Assembly (NCBI RefSeq): GCF_000382225.1
Contig: NZ_KB907801.1
Location: 213,078 to 277,077 of the forward strand
Direction: 5' to 3'
Origin: Hymenobacter aerophilus DSM 13606
GTDB lineage: Bacteria; Bacteroidota; Bacteroidia; Cytophagales; Hymenobacteraceae
DNA: 64,000 nt
The notes under the pieces were generated by a model. It ran no database searches, was not told the origin of the DNA, and was given only the letters and a program-made list of their open reading frames with translations. Each line of letters begins with the position of its first letter. Position 1 is the first letter of the stretch. The translations under genes were made by a program, and so were the position numbers. Below are positions 9,501-16,513 of the stretch, piece by piece.

Positions 9501-9941
9501 ATCGCGCTGGCCGGTATCGTGGTGAAAAACGGTATTCTGCTGGTCGAATTCACCGACATGCTGCGCAGCCAGGGCATGCCCCTGCGCGAAGCCATCGTGC
9601 TGGCCGGCCGCACCCGTCTCAACCCGGTTATCCTGACGGCCACGGCCGCCACGCTGGGCCTGATTCCGCTGGCCATCGGCCTGAACATCGACTTCTACGA
9701 GCTCTTCAACTCGGGCAGCCCCAACTTCTTCATTGGTGGCGAGTCGGTTACATTCTGGGGCCCGCTGGCCTGGACCATCATTTTCGGTCTGGTATTCGCC
9801 ACGCTCATTACGCTGATTGTGGTGCCGGTGATGTACCTGATGACCGAAAGCCTGAAGCTGCGCATCAAGGGCGAGCCCGAGGTGCCAGCCGATAAGGAGG
9901 AAGTGGACGCTGCCACGCCGCCTATCCTGGCCAACGTATAA
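6528..9941 (+). CDS. RND-family efflux pump inner-membrane permease (AcrB-like)
   Basis: A 1137-aa proton-driven exporter, about 100 residues longer than AcrB. The extra length lies mainly in the membrane region around residues 500-560 (SIGIGVMVGIAILGFLLGSTFLG). The proton-relay residues are present: D405-D406 in GIVVDDAIVVIEN and K1000 in GIVVKNGILLVEF. The periplasmic porter domains follow TM1 (IYIIALILTIMGIFAY) and TM7. With the TolC-like and fusion proteins it forms a complete tripartite pump. It starts right after the right arm of the repeat element. Substrate cannot be deduced; hydrophobic drugs or lipids are typical for the family. Confidence 0.95.
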   Translation: MQDIEKEFGPTSWSIDNKTTIYIIALILTIMGIFAYVKLGKEKFPDIVIPRIIVATIYPGTSPTDIENLVTRQIEKEIKSVNGVKKISSTSNQDYCIVDVEFTSGVDVQYAKQLIKDAVDKASSELPNDLPSPPTVQEVNLSELPIMNINLAGNLPISQLKKYADDFQDKIEALPEITRVDIIGALDQQVNVDVDLNRLRASRLSFSDISAAIGRENVTISGGTVDVGNQKRAVRVAGQYVRAADIANIQMKNLNGSAVRLGDIATVTDGFKDRESFARLDGKPAVTLNVVKRQGENLIDASDKIKQIIDESEKTLPGELTITVTGDTSNDTRVTLHDLINTIIIGFILVTLILMFFMGTTNALFVGLSVPLSMFLAFVLLPTFDFSLNMIVLFAFLLALGIVVDDAIVVIENTHRLLHEHPELTTPQAAKYAAGEVFIPVLAGTLTTVAPFVPLMFWPGIVGSFMFYLPVTLILTLMSSLIVAFIMNPVFAVSFMEREDHHLGEKPQWDRPLSIGIGVMVGIAILGFLLGSTFLGSLMLTLAVLVILNRFVFVHLIAGFQTKVLPRFQHGYARLVGWAISWPKSIMLSMVVLFVVSIFAVGARSPKVDFFPKGDPKFIYTYLKMPVGTRVTVTDSVARILEKRIYSVIGKDNHDVESVITNVAIGAADPGEASAAGTSQSNLAKVAVAFKEMSERTGPSTSKYMDEIREVVKGIPGTEISVDQESSGPPTGKPIAIEVAGDDYPTLIKLSKDVTRFIESKNIGGIEQLRSNLEDRNPEIAVDINRTRANREGISTAQIGMEVRTAIYGTEASKFKTPDDEYPIQVRYAEPYRSDIDAILNSPLTFRDATGQVRQVPLASVADVNYGTTYGGIKRKDVKRVITISSNVLGGFTGPDVVRQIETSLRSFPVPSGYTVKMGGAQEDQKETSDFLGIAAAGAIGLIFLILVMQFNSISKPIIILTEIVFSIIGVLLGLAITGMNISIVMTGVGIIALAGIVVKNGILLVEFTDMLRSQGMPLREAIVLAGRTRLNPVILTATAATLGLIPLAIGLNIDFYELFNSGSPNFFIGGESVTFWGPLAWTIIFGLVFATLITLIVVPVMYLMTESLKLRIKGEPEVPADKEEVDAATPPILANV

Positions 9942-9950
9942 TTTGAGTGA

Positions 9951-9987
9951 AGCTCCGGGAAGATTTTATTTTCCCGGAGCTTTTTTT
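9951..9987 (+). terminator. Rho-independent terminator of the efflux operon
   Basis: AGCTCCGGGAA pairs with TTCCCGGAGCT across a short AT-rich loop and is followed by seven Ts. It lies ten bases after the pump stop codon. Confidence 0.92.
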
Positions 9988-10098
9988 GACCCCTTGCAAC
10001 CATTCGGCGCAACTCGGCACTCTTCCGCCCGAACGGGCGCACCAGACGCCGCCGCCGGCCCCGGTCCGCTTATTTTTCTCTCCCAGTTGGCTCGTCTT

Positions 10099-10374
10099 AT
10101 GTACGCCTCCACCTCCACAACCGCCCCCAAATCCATCCAGCAGCAGGTGCTGCGCATCATCAGCAAGCGTAAGGCCATCAAGGCCCGGCGCCTGCGCATC
10201 GGCAGCGACCTGAGCCGCGAGCTGGGCTTCGACACCGTGGATGTGGTCGACATCATCCTGGAGCTGGAGCGCAACTTCCACATCACCATCCCCGACGAAG
10301 TGCCCCTAACCACCATCGGCGACTTCGTGAACTACGTGGCCACCCACACCAATACCGAAGCACAGGCGGCTTAA
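10099..10374 (+). CDS. Acyl-carrier-protein-like protein without the phosphopantetheine Ser
   Basis: A 91-aa protein with the ACP fold pattern: SIQQQVLRIISKR, LSRELGFDTVDVVDIILELE, then FHITIPDEVPLTTIGDFVNYV. In an ordinary ACP the helix-II motif is D-S-L/V, where the Ser carries 4'-phosphopantetheine; here codon 46 is ACC, so D45 is followed by Thr. Either Thr is used, which is not usual for phosphopantetheinyl transferases, or the protein is a non-carrier ACP-like adaptor. No fatty-acid or polyketide enzyme adjoins it. It stands alone between the efflux operon and a repeat-rich terminator region. Confidence 0.8.
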   Translation: MYASTSTTAPKSIQQQVLRIISKRKAIKARRLRIGSDLSRELGFDTVDVVDIILELERNFHITIPDEVPLTTIGDFVNYVATHTNTEAQAA

Positions 10375-10375
10375 T

Positions 10376-10545
10376 GTTAGCTGTTAGCTAAGAGCTTATA
10401 GCTATTAGCTTTCGTTCGGAATTATAGAAAAGCCTCAACTAAAGAAGGCCCCGCACTCAACTGAGTACGGGGCCTTCTTCGTTATCCAGCTAACAGCTAA
10501 CAGCTAACAGCTAACAGCTAACAGCTAACAGCTAACAGCTAACAG
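10376..10545. repeat. Inverted 7-bp-period repeat (unit AGCTAAC) around a shared terminator
   Basis: The left arm (10376-10412) reads TGTTAGC TGTTAGC TAAGAGC TTATAGC TATTAGC. The right arm (10488-10545) is about eight near-perfect copies of AGCTAAC. The arms are inverted relative to one another and enclose the hairpin at 10444-10477. The right arm is the most homogeneous array in the window, so it may be recently expanded. Confidence 0.9.
10444..10477. terminator. Bidirectional terminator between convergent genes
   Basis: GAAGGCCCCG pairs with CGGGGCCTTC, with an inner ACTC/GAGT pairing. It lies between the ACP-like gene (+) and the YkvA gene (-). Confidence 0.75.
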
Positions 10546-10547
10546 CG

Positions 10548-11243
10548 CTAGCGCACGTTGCCGCCGAGGTTGCCGCCGGCGGGGCGGCCCTGAGTGGAGA
10601 GGTTGGGCTCGCGGCTGCTGTCGGTGGTGTGGGCGGCTACGTCGGCCTGGGTGGTCGTGGCCGAGGCGGTACCGGCGGCGTGGGGCGTCATGGGGGGCTT
10701 GTTGGCCTCCGAACCCATGTTGCCGGGCTTGGCCGAATCAGAACTGGTGCTTTCGGTGGCGCTGGTGCCGGCATCGGCGCTGGCCGAGGTCCGCGCTTTG
10801 GGTTTGGTGTCTTCTACCAGCGTAGGGCGGGTTTGCTCCCACTCGGCAAACTTCTGCAGCTCCTCCTGAATGGTGGTGCTGAACCAGGCCACCAACGCCA
10901 CGTCATCCAGCAGGCCCAGCACCGGAATGAAGTCCGGAATCAGGTCGATGGGGCTCAGGAAATAGATGGTTACGGCCACGGCGGCCACTACCGTTGTGGT
11001 AGGCAGGCCGGTGTACTCGCCCGAAGCCGAAAGCTTGATGAGGCGAAACATCGTCTGCATGGTTTCCCAGGCCTCGTGGGCAATGGAGCCCATGTCTTTC
11101 TTGGAGCTGGCTTTCTCGTACGCGTCCGTCAGCAGCTGCTTCATGCGCGTAGGCTTTTTCACGTATTCTTCGGCTTTGCCGAGGAATTTCTTGAACAGGG
11201 CCGAAGAGGCTATATCCTGTCCTTTAGGGTCTTGCTTATCCAT
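10548..11243 (-). CDS. YkvA-family (DUF1232) membrane protein
   Basis: A 231-aa protein. The DUF1232 core is clear around residues 95-125: a membrane segment TTTVVAAVAVTIYFLSPIDLIPDFIPVLGLLDDVAL with the family's PxDxIPDxIPxxGxxDD pattern. The N-terminal 80 residues are helical and charged. The C-terminal 80 residues are low-complexity and rich in Thr, Ser, Ala and Gly, and probably disordered. The family is widespread and its function is unknown. The stop codon directly abuts the AGCTAAC array, so the array forms its 3' untranslated region. Confidence 0.85.
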   Translation of the reverse strand: MDKQDPKGQDIASSALFKKFLGKAEEYVKKPTRMKQLLTDAYEKASSKKDMGSIAHEAWETMQTMFRLIKLSASGEYTGLPTTTVVAAVAVTIYFLSPIDLIPDFIPVLGLLDDVALVAWFSTTIQEELQKFAEWEQTRPTLVEDTKPKARTSASADAGTSATESTSSDSAKPGNMGSEANKPPMTPHAAGTASATTTQADVAAHTTDSSREPNLSTQGRPAGGNLGGNVR

Positions 11244-11383
11244 ACGGAGTTGAAAATAGAGAGGGAGAGTAGGGGCCCGAAGGCACTGATGTTGTGCTAT
11301 ACTCTATCGGCCCAAAATTGTTTTCCCGCTTTCCCGGTTCCGCGCCGCCACCCAAAACCAGCGCCACGAGCCCCAAACAACAA

Positions 11384-11410
11384 CGCCCCGTCGGTCAGGA
11401 CGGGGCGGAG
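11384..11410 (-). terminator. Terminator of the NlpC/P60 gene
   Basis: CGCCCCGTC pairs with GACGGGGCG over a 6-base loop. On the minus strand it is followed by a T-rich TTGTTGTTT, and it lies just past the stop of the NlpC/P60 gene. Confidence 0.7.
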
Positions 11411-11440
11411 CGGTAAGCAGGAAATGAGGCCCGAAGGCGC

Positions 11441-12049
11441 CTAGCGGTCGACGCGGCCGGCGGCGTAGAAGTTGCGGCTGTAGTAGGCCTGCTTCAGCGA
11501 GCTGACCATTACGCCTCCGCTGGTGGCGGCGTGGGCAAACTTATTGTCTTTCAGGTAAATACCTACGTGGTAGATGGGCTGGCCGGGGCCGCGGCGGAAA
11601 AATACCAGGTCGCCGGTCTGCATCTCGTCCTTATCGATGCGCTTTACGGTGCCGAACATGGAGCGCGAGCTGCGCTGCAGCGTCAGGCCGTACACCTCCT
11701 TGAACACGCGGGTAACGAAGCCCGAGCAGTCGGTGCCGCTTTTGCTGTTGCTGCCGTAGCGGTAGGGCGTGCCCAGCCACGAGGCCACCGTGGACAGCAG
11801 CGACTCGTTCTCGTTGTAATCAGTTTGGATGCCCAGGCGCTCGGCTACTTTGTCGTAGGCCACCGAGTCGGCGCTGGAGAGGGTGCGGGCGCCGTCACCT
11901 TCGAAGGCGGCCGGCATAAATCCGCTCAGCAGGGAGGCTTGTTGGGAAGAAGCAACCACAAGGTTGCCAGACGCGGCGGGGGCTTGCTCAAAGAAGAAAG
12001 AGAGGACCATCGAGGCCGCGGCGAGGCAATACAGGAGGCTGTTTTTCAT
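11441..12049 (-). CDS. Secreted NlpC/P60-family cell-wall peptidase
   Basis: A 202-aa protein with an N-terminal signal peptide (MKNSLLYCLAAASMVLSFFF) and a C-terminal NlpC/P60 domain from about residue 85. The catalytic Cys is C108 in GTDCSGFV and the His is H161 in YHVGIYL; a third polar residue probably lies in the KFAHAA region. Such enzymes cut the D-Glu/diamino acid bond in peptidoglycan stem peptides, in the periplasm. The linker between signal and domain (residues 25-85) has no recognisable SH3 repeats. It is a single gene with its own terminator. Confidence 0.92.
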   Translation of the reverse strand: MKNSLLYCLAAASMVLSFFFEQAPAASGNLVVASSQQASLLSGFMPAAFEGDGARTLSSADSVAYDKVAERLGIQTDYNENESLLSTVASWLGTPYRYGSNSKSGTDCSGFVTRVFKEVYGLTLQRSSRSMFGTVKRIDKDEMQTGDLVFFRRGPGQPIYHVGIYLKDNKFAHAATSGGVMVSSLKQAYYSRNFYAAGRVDR

Positions 12050-12371
12050 TGTCCGTCGGAAGGGTGCTGGCAGTACCGGCCCCGAAGGCCGGCGTGCGTG
12101 GAAAGGTGTTCGTTACTCGATAGGCAACCGGAAATCCGGATGGCAAAAGCGGAAAAAAAGAAACTCGCCCGCGGCTTTTCCGAAAGGAGCAGACGAAGGC
12201 GTGGGGTAAAGCTAGGCCGAAGTAACCGGAATCACCAAGAAAAAATGCGGCTAAAACCGAATATTCATGGAATAGGTCAATGAATTTTGCAAATAGTCTT
12301 GCAACTGCCCCAACTTGCCCGAATAATATTACGTACATCCCGCCCTTTACTCTCGCCCTAACTGCTGATTT
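12050..12371. other. Divergent intergenic region, no gene seen
   Basis: About 320 bases between the divergent NlpC/P60 and HExxH genes. The right third is AT-rich and probably contains both promoters, but no clear TTG-N19-TAnnTTTG pair could be placed. ORFs in this interval lack coding character. Confidence 0.5.
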
Positions 12372-12734
12372 ATGGAAGTGGCCCGCATTGTGGAAAACTC
12401 ACCTTTCGCCCGGCTGGCCCGCCTCAAGCTGGCGGCCCCCAGCGTGGCCATGGTGCTGGGCCGCAGCATTCATCTGAGCGGCGTCACGCGCGAGCAGTTT
12501 CTGCGCGACCCGTTCTGGGTGGCGCACGAGATGGAGCACATCCGGCAGTTTGAGCAGCACGGCCGGCTGGGGTTTCTGGTGCGCTACCTCTGGGGCTGGG
12601 CCCGCCACGGCTACTACCAGATTCCGTTTGAGGTGGAAGCCCGCGCCGCCGCCGAGCGCGACGCCCACCACTACGCCCAGGGCCGCCCGCTGCCCACCGC
12701 CGCCGAGCGCCACCCCAGCCCGAAGGTGAAATAG
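12372..12734 (+). CDS. Small HExxH-motif protein (DUF4157-like)
   Basis: A 120-aa protein with a zinc-protease-like motif: VAHEMEHIRQFEQHG (H-E-x-x-H near residue 56), followed by YQIPFEVEARAAAERDA, in which the Glu of EVEA could be the third ligand. There is no signal peptide, and a hydrophobic stretch FLVRYLWGWARHGYY sits between the two motifs. The pattern resembles short DUF4157-type proteins of Bacteroidota. Activity as a peptidase is not shown; the chain is shorter than any well-studied protease. Its 3' end runs into a repeat element. Confidence 0.7.
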   Translation: MEVARIVENSPFARLARLKLAAPSVAMVLGRSIHLSGVTREQFLRDPFWVAHEMEHIRQFEQHGRLGFLVRYLWGWARHGYYQIPFEVEARAAAERDAHHYAQGRPLPTAAERHPSPKVK

Positions 12735-12842
12735 TGAGGTGGTGAAATGGTGAGTGATGTTTTGGGGCCCTACCGGCGCAAGTGGCGCAATCAGGCCGCT
12801 AAAACATCAAACTCACCATTTCACCATCTCACTATTTCACCT
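12733..12842. repeat. Palindromic element with 8-bp-period arms (unit like GTGAAATG)
   Basis: The left arm reads GTGAGGTG GTGAAATG GTGAGTGA and the right arm reads CTCACCAT TTCACCAT CTCACTAT TTCACC, the inverse with an 8-base period. The core of about 50 bp has GGCC..GGCC pairing and GGCGCAAGTGGCGCAATC, closely similar to the core at 28.7 kb. It separates convergent genes. Confidence 0.85.
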
Positions 12843-13600
12843 TAAAGTGCTGCGAGGCGGCCGCCGTCGACGACCAGGGTGGTGCCGTTGATGAAGCTGG
12901 CTTCGGGGGAGGCCAGAAAGCAGATGGCGGCGGCCAGCTCCTCGGGGGTGCCCACCTGACCCGTAATTTTCTCCTTGCCGCTTTTCACATTGGGGTTGCT
13001 CCAGAGCATGGGCGTGTCCACGGCGCCGGGCGCCACGGCGTTGATGCGGGCGTGGGTGTGCGGAATTTCCTGACTTACGCCGCGCACGAAGGCATCGAGG
13101 GCGCCCTTGCTGGCGGCGTAGGGAACCACGTTGGGCGTAGTCTGGAAGGCGTGCACCGAGCTGACGGCCACGATGGCGCCGCCTTTCATGTGTGGCAGGC
13201 AAAGCTGGGTGAGCCGGAACAGCGCCCGCAGGTTGACGTTCATCAGCTGGTCCCAGTCGTTGGGGGCGAGTTCGAGAATGGGGTCGAAAGTCATCATGGC
13301 GGCGTTGTTGATGAGCACATCAATGCGGCCCCACTGCTTGAGCGTGCGGTCTACGGCCCGCTTCAGGTCGGCGTCTTTGCCCACGTCGCAGCGGATAAAC
13401 AGCGCCTCGCCCCCGGCCTTCTCCACCAGCTCCACCGACTCCTTGCCCTCGTCGGCGGTGCGGCCGATGATGACCAAGCGGCCCCCCTCGCGGCCCAGGC
13501 GCACGGCCGTGGCCCGGCCGATGCCCGAGGTGGAACCGGTAACGAAGCATACTTTATCCTGAAAGCGGCGGGCCGATTCGGCAGCGGGGGTGGCGGGCAT
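12842..13600 (-). CDS. Short-chain dehydrogenase/reductase (SDR)
   Basis: A 252-aa classical SDR: TGSTSGIG for NAD(P) binding near residue 21, NNAAM, the catalytic Ser in VSSVH and YAASK (Tyr/Lys), ending with NGTTLVVDGG. It reduces or oxidises an unknown alcohol/ketone. The start at 13600 (MPATPAAESARRF) was preferred over an upstream start that would add 57 residues of non-coding character. The 3' end abuts a repeat element. A basic residue after the second beta strand (GRTADEGK) would suit NADP, but this is not decisive. Confidence 0.9.
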   Translation of the reverse strand: MPATPAAESARRFQDKVCFVTGSTSGIGRATAVRLGREGGRLVIIGRTADEGKESVELVEKAGGEALFIRCDVGKDADLKRAVDRTLKQWGRIDVLINNAAMMTFDPILELAPNDWDQLMNVNLRALFRLTQLCLPHMKGGAIVAVSSVHAFQTTPNVVPYAASKGALDAFVRGVSQEIPHTHARINAVAPGAVDTPMLWSNPNVKSGKEKITGQVGTPEELAAAICFLASPEASFINGTTLVVDGGRLAAL

Positions 13601-13807
13601 AAACAGCGGAGGCAGAAAGTAGAGGGCAGAAAGGAAAGGCAACCGTAGTAGCCCAACGGCGCCACCGCCCGGATGTTTGGGGCCGGCCAACTTATCGGCG
13701 GGCCGGCGCCGGGGCCCAAGGCAACTTTGCGGGTCTGTTTCACGAATAAAAGCAGACCGGCCCGGAAGCACCCGCCGGTTTCCTTTTCAACATTAATTCG
13801 TATTCCT

Positions 13808-14338
13808 ATGAGCACGCAAAAAACCAACCAGCCCGGCGACAGCGCCGCTAAGCACGTTTCGTTTACGCCCGCCCAGCACGAGGACGGCGGCAGCGCCTCG
13901 CTGCCCACCGGCCAGGCCGCCGGCGACAACACCGACCGCAGCCAGCAGCCCCAGGGCGCCCAGGGCAGCTCGAACTCCTCGGGCCGACAGCAGCAAAACC
14001 AATCCGGCCAGCAAAGCGGCAGCGAAGAGGGCCTCGAAGCCAAAGCCAAAGCCTGGTTCAGCCAGCAGCAGTGGCTGCAGAACGTGGATGTAAACCAGCT
14101 CTCCAAGCAGGCCAAAGACCTGGGCTCGAAAGCCGTGGAGCAAGTGAACCGCCTCACACCCACCCAAAAAGTAGTGGGCGGCGCACTGCTGGTAAGCGGC
14201 CTGAGCTGGCTGGCGCTACGCTCCAAGAGCAGCAAGGGTGAAACCTACCGCGGCAGCAGCGCATACGACGGCAACGATGAGGACACCTGGAACCGCAGTG
14301 AAGAGTCGGTGTACCGCGGCCGCACCACCAAGGACTAG
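13808..14338 (+). CDS. Hypothetical protein, Gln/Ser/Gly-rich with one membrane-like segment
   Basis: A 176-aa protein of unrecognised family. Residues 1-75 are low-complexity (many Gln, Ser, Gly) and probably disordered. Residues 76-115 look helical (EAKAKAWFSQQQWLQ, LSKQAKDLGSKAVEQVNR). KVVGGALLVSGLSWLAL is a likely single membrane segment or hydrophobic helix, and the tail is charged. The start at 13808 is the first ATG followed by sustained coding bias. No function is proposed. Confidence 0.65.
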   Translation: MSTQKTNQPGDSAAKHVSFTPAQHEDGGSASLPTGQAAGDNTDRSQQPQGAQGSSNSSGRQQQNQSGQQSGSEEGLEAKAKAWFSQQQWLQNVDVNQLSKQAKDLGSKAVEQVNRLTPTQKVVGGALLVSGLSWLALRSKSSKGETYRGSSAYDGNDEDTWNRSEESVYRGRTTKD

Positions 14339-14389
14339 TTTGCGGGCCGCCGCCGGCTAAGCTGCGCGGCCAGCCCCAAAAGACCCAAG

Positions 14390-14439
14390 CCCGGCTCCGT
14401 TGAAGCACCCGTACCGCGGTTGGCTTTAACGGAGCCGGG
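14390..14439. terminator. Bidirectional terminator hairpin
   Basis: CCCGGCTCCGTT and AACGGAGCCGGG form a perfect 12-bp stem with a 26-base loop between two convergent genes. Confidence 0.75.
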
Positions 14440-14477
14440 CATCTTGTTTCCGGAGCCCGGGCGGCCGATAGGGGTGG

Positions 14478-15839
14478 TTACGGCTCGGGCTGCTCCAGCA
14501 GGCGCACGCGGTGGCGGCCGCCGCTGCGCAGCTCCAGCCACTGGCGCAGCCGCTGGGCCTCGGGCGCGGGCAGCGGCTGGCGGCTGCGCACGGCCACTAC
14601 CAGCAGCGTATCGGCGCGCAGCGAATCGGTGGCAGGCTGCACTACGGTGTTCACGCCCAGCTGCCGCACCAGCGGGTGCTCGATGCGCACTTCGCGCAGC
14701 AGCAGCGAGTCGGTGGGCAGGCCCGTGGCCACGGTGGTGGCGGCCACAATCTGCTGCAGCCGCCGGGTAAGCCGGTCGTCGTAGCTGGCAAAGGCCCGCT
14801 CGCCCAGGTCGCGTACATCTTCGAGCAGGCTGGTGCGCAGCGAGTGGGCGTCGGTCGAGTCGAGCGAGCCCAGGCCCTGGCGCACAATCAGGCGGGCTTT
14901 GGGCAGGCTGTAGGTGGGCAGGCGGTCGTGCAACGCGCGCAACTGCTGCGGCGAGAGTTGCTGGCCGGCCAGCAGCACGTTAATGGTGCGGGTTTCGGGG
15001 TCGAGCCGCCGCGTGACCACGTAGGAGTTGGCCAGGTTGAACTGCTCCTCGACAAAGCGCCGGGCATTGTGGCTGAACACCGTGCGCTGCACAATACCGG
15101 CCGCCAGATACACGCTCGGTACGGCCGTCAGCAGGGCCACGCCCCACACCGCCAGCTGCACGCGGCGGGCGCGGGCGCTGTCGGTGAACGTGGCCCGCGG
15201 AATGGGCAGCACCCGCACCACCAGCAGCGTGGAAAGCACAATGAACACGCAGTTGATGGAGTACAGATACAGCGCCCCGAACATATAGCCCCACTCGCCC
15301 AGCGCCAGCCCGTAGCCGGCCGTGCACAGCGGCGGCATCAGGGCAGTGGCAATGGCTACGCCGGGCAGCACGTTGCTTTTTTCGCGCCGGGTGAGGGCCA
15401 CGGCCCCGGCGGCGCCGCCGAACAGGGCAATTAGCACGTCCCAGGTGGTGGGCACGGTGCGGCCCAGCAGCTCGGTGCCGGCCTCGGTGAGAGGCGTCAG
15501 CCGGAAGTAGGCCGCCGACACCAGCAGGCTGATAACGCTGGCCAGCAGCAGGTTGGAAAGGCCGCGCTTTATGATTTCGACCCGCACTGTGGCCGCCCCA
15601 AACCCGATGCCCACAATGGGGCCCATGAGCGGCGAAATCAGCATGGCCCCGATGACCACGGCCGTCGAATTCACATTCAGGCCCACCGAAGCCACCAGAA
15701 TGGCGAACATGAGCACCCACAGGTTGGTGCCTTTGAACAGGAGTGCCTCTTCCACGTCCTGCACAATGTCGGCGGGCGTGCCCATGTCCTGGGTCAGGTC
15801 GAAGCGGCGGCGCAGCCAGCGGAGCAGCACAAAATTCAT
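14478..15839 (-). CDS. DUF389-family integral membrane protein
   Basis: A 453-aa protein. The N-terminal 230 residues hold about six membrane segments with the DUF389 signature: LWVLMFAILVASVGLNVNSTAVVIGAMLISPLMGPI and GVAIATALMPPLCTAGYGLA. The C-terminal half is soluble and weakly conserved (KARLIVRQGLGSLDSTD and onward). DUF389 proteins are of unknown function, though transport or signalling is often supposed. It is a single gene, with the short DUF3817 gene upstream on the same strand 110 bases away. Confidence 0.88.
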   Translation of the reverse strand: MNFVLLRWLRRRFDLTQDMGTPADIVQDVEEALLFKGTNLWVLMFAILVASVGLNVNSTAVVIGAMLISPLMGPIVGIGFGAATVRVEIIKRGLSNLLLASVISLLVSAAYFRLTPLTEAGTELLGRTVPTTWDVLIALFGGAAGAVALTRREKSNVLPGVAIATALMPPLCTAGYGLALGEWGYMFGALYLYSINCVFIVLSTLLVVRVLPIPRATFTDSARARRVQLAVWGVALLTAVPSVYLAAGIVQRTVFSHNARRFVEEQFNLANSYVVTRRLDPETRTINVLLAGQQLSPQQLRALHDRLPTYSLPKARLIVRQGLGSLDSTDAHSLRTSLLEDVRDLGERAFASYDDRLTRRLQQIVAATTVATGLPTDSLLLREVRIEHPLVRQLGVNTVVQPATDSLRADTLLVVAVRSRQPLPAPEAQRLRQWLELRSGGRHRVRLLEQPEP

Positions 15840-15948
15840 AGCGCGAGGCAGGAAGATGAAACGGCGGCGCGGCGGCTAGCCAAGCGCGGCCGTAAAGATG
15901 CACCGGCGCCGCGCAGCAACCACTGGCCCGGCCGGGCGCCCGGCCGCC

Positions 15949-16260
15949 TCAGCCCACCGGCTCGTCGTCGCGAAACAGTTTCATATCGGCCCAGAAAGTG
16001 CCAAACGGCACAATGGAAGCCAGGAAAGCCAGCGCCGTTTTGCGCCACGACCAGCTGAACTGTACCGCCGCCCCGATAACGAGCAGACAATAGAGCACGA
16101 ACAAGGCGCCGTGGGCCATACCCACCGCCCGCACCGCCGACGGCTGGCCGAAAAAGTACTTCAGCGGCATGGCAATGCCCAGCAGTACCAGAAAGGAGAG
16201 GCCCTCCAGAAAGCCAATCAGCCGCAAACGGCCCAACGGGGAAGCAAAAAGCTGTTTCAT
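15949..16260 (-). CDS. DUF3817-family small membrane protein
   Basis: A 103-aa protein with three hydrophobic helices: RLIGFLEGLSFLVLLGIAMPLKYF, AVGMAHGALFVLYCLLVIGAAV and LAFLASIVPFGTFWAD. The pattern G-x-x-E-G-x-S and M-A-H-G-x-L-F is typical of DUF3817. The start at 16260 (MKQLF) was chosen because an upstream alternative adds an Arg/Cys-rich leader without coding character. Function is unknown. Confidence 0.85.
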   Translation of the reverse strand: MKQLFASPLGRLRLIGFLEGLSFLVLLGIAMPLKYFFGQPSAVRAVGMAHGALFVLYCLLVIGAAVQFSWSWRKTALAFLASIVPFGTFWADMKLFRDDEPVG

Positions 16261-16429
16261 AGACACCAAGCAACGGCCACCGCAAATGCGCCGCCGGACC
16301 ACAAAGGTAGGCCCGCGCCCCCAACCTTACCGCCCCGGCCGGCTGCCATCGGCGGTAGGGCAAACCGGAGCAGCGAAAAGCCCGCCCGGCCTTCACGCCG
16401 CTTCCTGCGTCGAATCCAGCACTGAAAAA

Positions 16430-16459
16430 GGAAAGGCCCGCCAATCGGCGGGCCTTTCC
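16430..16459 (-). terminator. Terminator of the T9SS metalloprotease gene
   Basis: GGAAAGGCCCGCC and GGCGGGCCTTTCC form a perfect 13-bp stem with a 4-base loop. On the minus strand it is followed by TTTTTC, downstream of the protease stop at 16514. Confidence 0.88.
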
Positions 16460-16513
16460 GGCGCGGCTTGCCAGCCGGAACAGTGGCCGGCAAGCCGCGG
16501 GTTGATGATTCGG

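Noticed and set aside
10488..10545. AGCTAAC array considered as a CRISPR-like array or origin iterons
   Set aside because: There are no spacers between the units, no cas or replication gene nearby, and an inverted partner arm exists on the other side of a terminator.
11988..12338. 116-codon minus-strand frame upstream of the NlpC/P60 gene
   Set aside because: It overlaps the signal-peptide start in another frame and has no coding character or motif.
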